Below the pieces are notes generated by a model. That model was given only the letters and a program-made list of their open reading frames with translations. It was not told the origin of the DNA and did not search any database. Position numbers and translations under genes: made by a program. From positions 1-7,859 of the forward strand of contig CAJWWP010000061.1 in the NCBI GenBank assembly GCA_913048525.1: a stretch of DNA of 7,859 bases. Direction: 5' to 3'. This stretch comes from GCA-002712965 sp913048525. GTDB taxonomy: Bacteria; Chloroflexota; Dehalococcoidia; Lucifugimonadales; UBA826. Shown here one piece after another: positions 1 to 6,105 of the stretch (within the stretch, counting starts at the first letter, position 1; each line of letters starts with the position of its first letter).

Positions 1-26
1 TCCCTCACTTCTAACAAAGATGACAT
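1..26 (-). CDS. Possible start of a divergent gene, cut by the window edge
   Basis: An ATG on the minus strand (26-24) opens a frame that runs off the left edge after eight codons (MSSLLEVR). A GGAGAG ribosome-binding site lies at 36-31, four bases ahead of it, and this is the only reason to propose a gene. If real, it is transcribed away from the importer genes and shares the AT-rich leader with them. Eight residues allow no family call. A different minus-strand frame over the same bases also reads like protein (see findings), so the true reading frame at this edge is unresolved. Confidence 0.2.
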
Positions 27-300
27 CTAACTCTCCAAGATTGTCTGGTAAATATCTGTTATCACTCGAAAAATGTGGAGTAAAACCGGCTAATTCAAAC
101 CTTTACAATTTAATGCCCGGGACAACAATACAGTGTTGACCAATTAAAATCATTAACCTAAAAACCACTTTAACCAATTACTCCTACGGATAGTGGCCCA
201 TAAAATAGAAATTAATTATCGAACTTATAGGCACTTAGATTACTATAATCAATATCAATTATTTGAAATACAAAATAATAAATAAGCCCTAATTTAGCTA

Positions 301-319
301 TATAATAATAGATATCTAT
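301..319 (+). promoter_or_regulatory. Candidate -10 box with adjacent palindrome
   Basis: TATAAT at 301-306 matches the bacterial -10 consensus exactly, and the 12-base perfect palindrome ATAGATATCTAT starts two bases later, where transcription would begin. That layout would suit a repressor site. No good -35 box lies 16-18 bases upstream, and both motifs can arise by chance in such AT-rich DNA. If used, the leader of the binding-protein mRNA would be about 165 bases long. Confidence 0.2.
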
Positions 320-463
320 GCTTTAAACTAAGACTTAGACTTAAATAAAAATTTATGTTACCCTCGCCCAATATTTGGATCTGTTGTGTAGTAGAAATGT
401 TGAGTTATTGTAAAGAGCACCAGCCGAGATATTGGTTTTTGACGCTACTGCACCTCAAAGTTT

Positions 464-470
464 AGGAGAG
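464..470 (+). promoter_or_regulatory. Strong ribosome-binding site of the binding-protein gene
   Basis: AGGAGAG is placed six bases ahead of the ATG at 477 (eight bases counted from the AGGAG core). It is the clearest Shine-Dalgarno sequence in the window and fixes the start of the solute-binding lipoprotein. Confidence 0.75.
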
Positions 471-476
471 TAAATT

Positions 477-2366
477 ATGAATCTAGGTCGTTTGTTACTA
501 GGGGCAATTGCTTTGCTCGCACTATCAGCTGTCATCGCTTGCGGTGGAACGGAAATTAGGGAAGTTGAAGTGGTGAAGATAGTCGAGAAGGAAGTCCCAA
601 TTGAAGTAATTAAAGAAATTGAAGTTGAAAAAGTAGTAAAGCAAGTCGAAACTGTCCTTGTGACTGAAACTATTATCGAAGAAGTCGAAGTTGAAGTAGC
701 AGGCGAAACAATTACCAAAATTGTCGAAAAAGAAGTGGTGAAAGAAGTCATCGTAGCTGTTGCCACGCCGGTGGTGATCCATATGGATGCATCCCTCCAG
801 GGACACATGATGAAGTCCTCAGATGATAATCCCAAGCGCGGTGGTGTAGTCAGAACGGCAGGCCCTGTCGAAATGGCTCACTGGGATATTGGCCAGGGAG
901 CCCCTGCATACACCGGCATAACAAACGTTTATAACAACCTTACATACAGGAACTTGGAAAAAGGACTGAGAGGCGTAGTCCCCGACCTGGCTACTGGATG
1001 GTCAACTAGTGCGGACGGTCTCACTTACACCTTCACTTTGAGGGAAAATGCAAAGTGGCATGATGGTGTCGGATTTAGTGGCGTCGACGTAATGGCGACA
1101 TTTGACCGTATTTTGAATCCCACAGAAGGTGTAAACACTGCCCAGTTGCAGCAGAGCTTTGAAGCAGTAGAAGATATAAAACTTGTAGATTTGTATACCG
1201 TAGAGTTCACCCTGAAAAGGCCGACTCCCTGGTTCATTGAGGTTCTGGGCGCTGCCCCACACTTTGGTTATCCAGTCATATATCCAAAGCATTTCCTTGA
1301 CCTTCACGACCAGAATGTGAGGGAAAATCTTCCTCCAGGAACAGGAGCTTTCAAGTACAAGGATCGAATCCCCGGTGAATATCTGGAAATGGAAGCTAAC
1401 GTTGACTACTGGAATCCCGACCTTCCATATGTAGATGGCATTAAGGCCATGCATATACCGGTCTGGGCCAACCGTGGAGCGGCGGTACTGACAAGCATCG
1501 TAGATTTCACATGGAACGGAAACCAGGAAACCTGGGGATTGGCCATGGAGGAACCTGACAAGTTCCATGGGAGCAATCCTCCCATCAACGGAGTTAGCCC
1601 ACTTTGGATAAATAACGAAAAAGCACCTTTTGATGATCCCCGTGTTCGACGAGCAATACAGTGCGGAATCGACAAGGACTATGCAAGAGGTGTTGCAGGA
1701 TCCATTGCTCTACCAAACTATCAAGCCCGATGGCTGAGCCAGGCAAACCCGTATGCTCAGTCTGATGCTGAGATCATTCAGGAAGAGTGCTGGAGAACGG
1801 ATGAGGCCGGAAGAGCGGCCGATATAAAGATAGCCAAAGATCTGCTCGCTGACGCTGGATATGCGGATGGATTTCACATAGAGGCAGTTGGAAACAACAC
1901 CCCTGCCGGTGGTGAGGTCTATGGAGTAGCGATGCTACAGCAGATGGAAGAAATATTAGGAATAACCTCGGATATTGAAATAATTGAAAGAGGTGTAGAG
2001 GGTGAAGCGCTCGTAGATGGTCAGTGGCACATCATTTTCGCCACAGGCATAGGGTCTGACGTACCAGACCCGACGGCGCAGTGGAACAAGATTTACAGAT
2101 GTGATTCACCTTCAAACTACTACCGTTACTGCAACCCCGAATTTGATAAGCAGATAATTGACAGACTCCTAGTCGAGTTTGACCCAGCAGTTCGGGCCCA
2201 AATCTTTGAGCAGGCAGCGGACATGCTTGATGCCAATCCTCCTGGAATTATGATCAGTGGCGGCAGTGGACTGCCAATGGGTCACGTAGGAGTGAAGGGT
2301 ATTTCTATCGATAACCTCGGTGGATACCCGTGGGGCAGATACGAAACTGTGTGGCTGGATAGATAA
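477..2366 (+). CDS. ABC transporter substrate-binding lipoprotein, peptide/oligopeptide type (family 5)
   Basis: Extracytoplasmic binding subunit of an importer of the Dpp/Opp class; it captures the solute outside the membrane and hands it to the two permeases encoded downstream. Seen: Lys-free but Arg-containing n-region, hydrophobic segment (residues 6-20) and a lipobox ending VIAC with Cys22, so a type II lipoprotein signal. Residues 28-92 form a Val/Glu/Lys-rich stalk. The SBP_bac_5-like domain then starts near PKRGGVVRTAG (119-129), with LATGW (171-175), YTFTLRENAKWHDG (184-197), DVMATFDRI (204-212), GTGAFKY (288-294), FDDPRVRRAI (385-394) and ADAGY (458-462), all typical of the family. 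At 629 residues it is longer than the usual 500-600, mainly because of the stalk. The start is fixed by AGGAGAG at 464-470. The substrate cannot be read from sequence: this family binds peptides but also nickel, sugars and other solutes. Confidence 0.93.
   Translation: MNLGRLLLGAIALLALSAVIACGGTEIREVEVVKIVEKEVPIEVIKEIEVEKVVKQVETVLVTETIIEEVEVEVAGETITKIVEKEVVKEVIVAVATPVVIHMDASLQGHMMKSSDDNPKRGGVVRTAGPVEMAHWDIGQGAPAYTGITNVYNNLTYRNLEKGLRGVVPDLATGWSTSADGLTYTFTLRENAKWHDGVGFSGVDVMATFDRILNPTEGVNTAQLQQSFEAVEDIKLVDLYTVEFTLKRPTPWFIEVLGAAPHFGYPVIYPKHFLDLHDQNVRENLPPGTGAFKYKDRIPGEYLEMEANVDYWNPDLPYVDGIKAMHIPVWANRGAAVLTSIVDFTWNGNQETWGLAMEEPDKFHGSNPPINGVSPLWINNEKAPFDDPRVRRAIQCGIDKDYARGVAGSIALPNYQARWLSQANPYAQSDAEIIQEECWRTDEAGRAADIKIAKDLLADAGYADGFHIEAVGNNTPAGGEVYGVAMLQQMEEILGITSDIEIIERGVEGEALVDGQWHIIFATGIGSDVPDPTAQWNKIYRCDSPSNYYRYCNPEFDKQIIDRLLVEFDPAVRAQIFEQAADMLDANPPGIMISGGSGLPMGHVGVKGISIDNLGGYPWGRYETVWLDR
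558..752 (+). repeat. In-frame Val/Glu/Lys-rich low-complexity segment (stalk of the lipoprotein)
   Basis: Residues 28-92 of the binding protein are made almost wholly of V, E, K, I and T in short alternating units such as EVEV and EKEV. The heptapeptide KIVEKEV occurs twice, at residues 34-40 and 81-87, with different codons (576-596 and 717-737), so protein sequence rather than recent DNA duplication keeps it. It lies between the lipidated cysteine and the binding domain, where a spacer that lifts the domain off the membrane would sit. It also explains the long spurious open frames on the opposite strand. Confidence 0.8.
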
Positions 2367-2384
2367 AAAGCAACAAGTGATAAC

Positions 2385-2429
2385 GCGAACAGACGTCTCT
2401 TTGCCAAAGTCAGGGGGACGTGTGTTCGC
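2385..2429 (+). other. Stem-loop 1 between binding-protein and permease genes
   Basis: GCGAACAGACGTC (2385-2397) pairs with GACGTGTGTTCGC (2417-2429): 12 of 13 positions match, with a G-G mismatch at 2392/2422. The loop holds a smaller stem, CTTT/AAAG (2399-2402 with 2406-2409). It begins 19 bases after the stop codon of the lipoprotein gene. No T-run follows, so it is not a classical terminator. A likely role is protecting the 3' end of the upstream message or marking a processing point; that is inference. Confidence 0.65.
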
Positions 2430-2445
2430 AGAATGTTACAGACTC

Positions 2446-2485
2446 ACGAGTCCCCTGATTTTGGATTAGTATCCGGGGGACTCGT
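2446..2485 (+). terminator. Stem-loop 2: partial terminator or mRNA-stabilising hairpin
   Basis: ACGAGTCCCC (2446-2455) pairs perfectly with GGGGACTCGT (2476-2485), giving a 10-base GC-rich stem. Its 20-base loop contains a further stem, GGAT/ATCC (2463-2466 with 2471-2474). Only AATATTTC follows, a poor T-tract, so termination would be leaky at best. Its place 48 bases ahead of the first permease suits the common arrangement in which the binding protein is made in excess over its permeases. It could equally be a block to 3' exonucleases. Confidence 0.55.
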
Positions 2486-2532
2486 AATATTTCAAGGCTG
2501 AATAGTTCAATCATCCACATATCGGTAAATTA

Positions 2533-3492
2533 ATGGGAAAATATTTTTTAAGAAGATTGCTACTCGCAATTCCCACCATATTTGGCGTGACAGTTCTAAT
2601 TTTCGTTGCCATGAGGGTCATCCCGGGTGATCCATTAAGAAGCATTATCGGTGAGGGACAGATTTATGTCCTCAGTGACAAAGAACTCGCAGACGTAAAG
2701 GCCAGTCTTGGTTACGATAAACCTCTGGTAATCCAGTACCTCGCGTGGATGCAGGATGTAGCCAAAGGAAATCTGGGATACTCTTTCTGGCAAAAAGATA
2801 AATCAATTGCAGACATGGTTGTCAGGCGAGGGCCCATAACTTTACAGATTTCTATAATGGCCCTGCTAGTCGCGTGGGCAATCGGATTGCCAGCAGGCAT
2901 AATTTCAGCCGTCAAACGTAACAGCATTGCAGACTATTCCATTCGTGGGTTTGTCACATTGCTTATGGCAATACCAAACTTTTGGCTAGGGTTGGCAATA
3001 ATACTGTTCTGCGTCATGTTCTTTAGGTGGAGGCCGCCAATGGAGTTGGCCACGCTATGGGGAAGTCCCTGGCAAAACCTGCAAATGACTATAGGTCCAG
3101 CAATAGTGATGGGCTTTTCATTTGGTGCGATTATTGCCAGAATGGTCCGTTCAAGCATGCTGGAGATACTGAGAGATGATTATGTCAGAACAGCAAACGC
3201 TAAAGGGCTGGCTAATTCCACGGTAATTTTCAGGCATGCGTTGAGAAACGCACTACTCCCCACCATCACAATTTCTGGTCTTTATTTAGGTGCAACCCTT
3301 GGTGGAGCAGTTGCTGTGGAAAGGGCGTTTTCTGTACCTGGATTAGGGCTCAGTCTGATCTATGCCGTTCAGGCACGTGACTGGACTGTTATACAAAGCC
3401 TGGTTTTACTTTTTGCTGTTGCCTACATAATTATCAATCTCATAGTCGACTACATTTATGCATTCATCGACCCAAGAATACGATATGAATAA
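2533..3492 (+). CDS. ABC transporter permease, DppB/OppB type
   Basis: First integral-membrane subunit of the importer; with the next gene's product it forms the channel for the solute delivered by the lipoprotein. Family signatures seen: the N-terminal FLRRLLLAIPT run (5-15) leading into membrane segment 1 and PGDP (31-34), a periplasmic loop with the LGYDKP-type motif (59-64) and LGYSF (81-85), then several further hydrophobic segments. The EAA-type loop that docks on the ATPase is at 217-243 (YVRTANAKGL...RHALRNALLP). The protein ends in YAFIDPRIRYE, as the family does. At 319 residues it is of normal length. The ATG at 2533 gives the expected N-terminus, though no clear Shine-Dalgarno precedes it. 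It lies 166 bases after the lipoprotein gene and 27 before the second permease. Confidence 0.95.
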   Translation: MGKYFLRRLLLAIPTIFGVTVLIFVAMRVIPGDPLRSIIGEGQIYVLSDKELADVKASLGYDKPLVIQYLAWMQDVAKGNLGYSFWQKDKSIADMVVRRGPITLQISIMALLVAWAIGLPAGIISAVKRNSIADYSIRGFVTLLMAIPNFWLGLAIILFCVMFFRWRPPMELATLWGSPWQNLQMTIGPAIVMGFSFGAIIARMVRSSMLEILRDDYVRTANAKGLANSTVIFRHALRNALLPTITISGLYLGATLGGAVAVERAFSVPGLGLSLIYAVQARDWTVIQSLVLLFAVAYIIINLIVDYIYAFIDPRIRYE

Positions 3493-3519
3493 ACATTCAA
3501 AGCACCAGATGGTACAGAC

Positions 3520-4440
3520 ATGTTAGGATCCGATACCTCAGAAGAGTCTGCACAAAAAGTAGATCGCCTGATCGCTGCCTGTAAGTCTTGGGCATCTTCT
3601 TTCTGGGGATTTATGCGTTCATCTCCAATTGGGGCATTTGGAGTAGTTCTTCTTATTTTCATAGGTATAGTGGGGCTGGTACCTGGTCTTTTTGCTCCAT
3701 ATGATCCAGACAAGATTTTTTTTGACAGTTTAAAAACTCCACCCGACTCAGAACACTGGGCAGGGACTGACTTTTTGGCAAGAGATAGCCTCAGTCGCAT
3801 ATTTTATGGGGCTAGGGTCACTCTGATTGTTGCAATTATTTCCATCTTCATCGGAGATGTTCTGGGATTTATCTGGGGGGTAGCCACAGGATATTTAGGA
3901 AAGCGATTCGACCTGATTTCCCAGCGTATTTTGGATATGTTCATCGCATTTCCAACGATCATTCTTGCCTTATTGATATTAGCGGCACTCGGAGCGGGAC
4001 TTTTTACCATAATAGCTGCAATTGCTCTTATTCGAATACCTGGAACGGCCAGGGTTATACGGTCCGTTGCTCTTTCAGTGAAAGAGAGTCAGTTTGTGGA
4101 AGCTGCATCAGCGATTGGTGCCTCTGAATTTCGAGTCATGTTTCGACACGTCGCGCCCCAGTGTTTCGCACCACTGCTTATTGTGGCTAGCGCCGGACTT
4201 GGCTCTGCTATATTCACTGAAGCGGCTCTTAGTTTTTTGGGAATGGGGGTACCGCCACCGACTCCAACGTGGGGAAATATGCTAGGAGGTGTCCTCAATG
4301 AGCTTTTCCAACCACCCTGGTGGCTGGTGATATTCCCTGGAGTTGCAATAACATTAACCGTGTTAGCTTTTAATCTATTTGGGGATGCTTTAAGAGATTA
4401 CCTCGACCCCAGGTTAAGAGGACGTCTTGACGAACGATAA
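3520..4440 (+). CDS. ABC transporter permease, DppC/OppC type
   Basis: Second membrane subunit of the importer, partner of the DppB-type protein just upstream. Residues 1-33 are a cytoplasmic tail. The first membrane segment is near 37-58, followed by FAPYDP (58-63). The family block HWAGTDFLARDSLSRIFYGAR (79-99) has Ala87 where GRD is usual. The EAA loop is at 194-214 (EAASAIGASEF...RHVAPQ). Late signatures are EAALSFLGMG (234-243) with PTPTWGNML (247-255), GVAITLTVLAFNLFGDALRD (274-293) and the end DPRLRGR. Length 306 is normal. The ATG at 3520 lacks a good Shine-Dalgarno; an earlier ATG at 3509 is out of frame and stops after five codons. No ATP-binding subunit follows; the next gene is convergent. 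Confidence 0.95.
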   Translation: MLGSDTSEESAQKVDRLIAACKSWASSFWGFMRSSPIGAFGVVLLIFIGIVGLVPGLFAPYDPDKIFFDSLKTPPDSEHWAGTDFLARDSLSRIFYGARVTLIVAIISIFIGDVLGFIWGVATGYLGKRFDLISQRILDMFIAFPTIILALLILAALGAGLFTIIAAIALIRIPGTARVIRSVALSVKESQFVEAASAIGASEFRVMFRHVAPQCFAPLLIVASAGLGSAIFTEAALSFLGMGVPPPTPTWGNMLGGVLNELFQPPWWLVIFPGVAITLTVLAFNLFGDALRDYLDPRLRGRLDER

Positions 4441-4449
4441 AATCGTTCG
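4431..4449. terminator. Perfect inverted repeat over the permease stop codon
   Basis: CGAACGAT (4431-4438) and ATCGTTCG (4442-4449) are exact complements around a three-base AAA loop; the stem takes in the first base of the TAA stop codon of the DppC-type gene, whose other two bases fall in the loop. It stands between two convergent genes, where a two-way terminator would be expected. No T-run follows on either side, so an intrinsic terminator is not proven. The remaining bases to 4538 show no gene and only a weak 4-base stem (4469-4483). Confidence 0.4.
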
Positions 4450-4538
4450 CATCATACTTACACTTTAACGCTCGAATAAAGCGCCTATCCATGGATTATT
4501 GCGATCGGAATCAAATAAGTATCGAGCCCATAAAGGTA

Positions 4539-5879
4539 TCACTTTAGCGATTTAATAATCCCTCTCTTATCTACAACCACCAGTTGATTATGGCCTAAAG
4601 CCGGTGGAGCCCCAAGGCTGAACCCCGATTCAACATTGTGAGTCGGAAACCCAGAGCTTTTATTTAAAAAATATAACTTACCTGACTTAGTGGCCACCAA
4701 TAAGCTTCCTTGTCCTACCAAATGGGCTGAAATAGGAAAAGAATCTAGGAATGTTTTCCATATAAATTCCCCATCGTCTATGCCAAGAGCAACAATTTGT
4801 CCTCCTGAATCTAATGATTTAGAGTCTTTGATCCCCACATAAACGAAATTCTTATCTGCCGTAAACGGATTCGGCTCAACTCCTTTCAAGCTACTGTTGT
4901 GCCACAAATAGCCCCTGGGACTGCTCGGGGTTGGTGCCATGCCCCAGAGCCAAAGTCTTGCCCACCATGAACGTATTATCTTTTCAAAAGGAAGATCCAC
5001 CGATCGCATATCTATGGCAATGATATGAGTATTTCCTCCGCCGACTATCAATCTGTTTCCGCTGGCTAGTAACTTATCGGAAGTAGGAAACCAAATCGGA
5101 TATTCTAATTTAGGTTTCCCGTTGGCCGTATCTAAGAGTCTCACTGCTCCATCGAATCCTATAAAAGCAAGAACCTCCTCAGATAATTCCAAATGGCTAC
5201 TGACATCCCTTGGAACTTTTTGAGTCCACCTCACCTCACCTGTAGCAGCATCAAGAGCGTATATTCTCACCGAGGCCAAGTATAGAATTCCGTCTTCGAT
5301 AATGGGTGGGCCGTACATGAAAGATTCGGCCTGGAACGACCACAGCAGCTTGCCATTGTGTCGATCTAGTGCTTGTACTAATCCCGAACGAAGACTAATG
5401 AAAATTATTTCATCAGCTACCACTGGAGAAAAATCTGAAACACCCGTCAGCGCACGATCCCACAAAAGTGATCCGTCAAATGCATCCAGGGCTTTAATAC
5501 GACTTTGCCTACTAGTCCTTCCGACCACAATATAAATTGCGTCGTTAACCAGGGTTGGAGATGAAATTATCTGTCCGTTACTGATAACAGAAGTCCATTT
5601 TTCGTCACCTATGGGGAGTTCTGTGAATTCACCAGTTTCATGGTAAGAAGATATTTCACTAGATGGAGCTTTCGAGGGAAGTGAAATATCATAATAAGTC
5701 CATGCACTGTAGAAGGTGACCGCAGCAATCGCCAAACCAAAAAATATAAGGTAACCAATAAGGGATTTAAACGGGTTGGTCTTCCTGAAACCTGTCGACA
5801 TTACCCACGATCTGGCTATTAGTCGAGATGAAAAAGCATTGGTGAGATAGTAATTGTGTGACTCTGGTTTTTGGGGCAT
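4539..5879 (-). CDS. Membrane-anchored PQQ-type beta-propeller protein
   Basis: A surface-facing propeller of the BamB/quinoprotein-like class; function unknown. Seen: a basic N-terminus, one membrane segment at about residues 40-62, then a long exported domain. Propeller blades end in the PQQ-repeat motif (A-L-D-x-x-x-G-x-x-x-W): 130-140, 170-180, 208-218, a weaker one at 249-258, a divergent one near 288-297, one at 365-374 and a last at 404-411, suggesting about seven blades. Residues 302-326 form a tryptophan-rich insertion. No methanol-dehydrogenase-type cofactor residues are evident, so binding of PQQ is not implied. The start is uncertain: no Shine-Dalgarno precedes the ATG at 5879, and Met27 (5801) would give a shorter, equally sensible signal anchor. 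It converges on the importer genes and lies 217 bases beyond the kinase-like gene. Confidence 0.85.
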   Translation of the reverse strand: MPQKPESHNYYLTNAFSSRLIARSWVMSTGFRKTNPFKSLIGYLIFFGLAIAAVTFYSAWTYYDISLPSKAPSSEISSYHETGEFTELPIGDEKWTSVISNGQIISSPTLVNDAIYIVVGRTSRQSRIKALDAFDGSLLWDRALTGVSDFSPVVADEIIFISLRSGLVQALDRHNGKLLWSFQAESFMYGPPIIEDGILYLASVRIYALDAATGEVRWTQKVPRDVSSHLELSEEVLAFIGFDGAVRLLDTANGKPKLEYPIWFPTSDKLLASGNRLIVGGGNTHIIAIDMRSVDLPFEKIIRSWWARLWLWGMAPTPSSPRGYLWHNSSLKGVEPNPFTADKNFVYVGIKDSKSLDSGGQIVALGIDDGEFIWKTFLDSFPISAHLVGQGSLLVATKSGKLYFLNKSSGFPTHNVESGFSLGAPPALGHNQLVVVDKRGIIKSLK

Positions 5880-5916
5880 ATCAGTTAATGAAATCGTTTA
5901 GTTAATTTACCAGTAA

Positions 5917-5922
5917 ATAATA
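5917..5922 (-). promoter_or_regulatory. Candidate -10 box for the propeller gene
   Basis: On the minus strand this reads TATTAT, 37 bases ahead of the ATG at 5879. No convincing -35 box lies 16-18 bases upstream of it, so the call is weak. Confidence 0.2.
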
Positions 5923-5973
5923 TCCAATGATTTGACCTTAGAAACCATTCGCAAAAAATTATTAGATCCCAGC

Positions 5974-5983
5974 GTAACGTTAC
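5974..5983. promoter_or_regulatory. Ten-base palindrome upstream of the propeller gene
   Basis: GTAACGTTAC is a perfect 10-base palindrome about 95 bases upstream of the propeller start. It could be an operator, but one such match in a gap of this size is not surprising by chance. No second copy is seen nearby. Confidence 0.15.
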
Positions 5984-6033
5984 TGCATTTATGGTGGTTT
6001 TGGTAAGGATATGCGATATTCAATTCGAATCAA

Positions 6034-6105
6034 AATTCGTAAGGGCATGAATCCAATTTCATAGATATCCCTTTATTCTGTCAATAAAGAGGAAACTTAC
6101 GAATT
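6034..6105. terminator. Nested inverted repeats around the kinase-like gene's stop codon
   Basis: An outer perfect 10-base repeat, AATTCGTAAG (6034-6043) with CTTACGAATT (6096-6105), includes the stop codon of the kinase-like gene. Inside it a hairpin forms from CTTTATT (6071-6077) and AATAAAG (6083-6089) around a five-base loop, extended by TCC/GGA (6068-6070 with 6091-6093) past a one-base bulge. On the minus strand this hairpin starts just after the stop codon. There is no T-run after it, so termination is possible but not shown. Confidence 0.35.

Larger units (their letters stand above)
27..476. other. AT-rich leader upstream of the importer genes
   Basis: No gene of normal length is visible on either strand in these 450 bases. 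The sequence is strongly AT-rich, with runs of TAAT and AAATAA, as expected for a promoter region. Items inside it are an exact TATAAT at 301-306, a 12-base palindrome at 308-319, and a 5-base stem with a 3-base loop (GATTA/TAATC, 238-250). A minus-strand stretch (153 down to 1) reads as protein-like codons broken by one TAA. The promoter of the binding-protein gene should lie here, but I cannot fix its position. Confidence 0.6.

Noticed and set aside
136..164. TTGACC with TAAAAA 17 bases downstream as a plus-strand promoter
   Set aside because: The -10 match is poor and the site is over 300 bases from the lipoprotein start; not better than other AT-rich matches in the leader.
455..835. Minus-strand open frames of 126 and 93 codons (455-835 and 525-806)
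   Set aside because: They lie opposite the Val/Glu/Lys-rich stalk and read as Ser/Thr- or Phe/Asn-rich low complexity, the expected complement of GAA/GTT repeats. The stalk frame has signal peptide and family domain; these have nothing.
1002..1568. Minus-strand open frame of 188 codons
   Set aside because: Fully inside the binding-protein gene, no ribosome-binding site or recognisable motif, and the plus strand is clearly coding there.
2385..2485. A named riboswitch class or small RNA in the intergenic gap
   Set aside because: The stems are clear, but I recognise no conserved core of a known riboswitch family, and the position between two genes of one set suits a processing or attenuation element better.
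3509..3526. Five-codon minicistron overlapping the second permease start
   Set aside because: An ATG at 3509 reads to a TAG that overlaps the true ATG region. It could couple translation in principle, but there is no ribosome-binding site and such short frames are common by chance.
3456..3800. Minus-strand open frame of 114 codons
   Set aside because: Spans the end of one permease and the start of the next; both are solid family members, so this is an antisense shadow.
4469..4483. CGCT/AGCG stem in the convergent gap
   Set aside because: Only four base pairs around a seven-base loop and no T-run; too weak to call a terminator.
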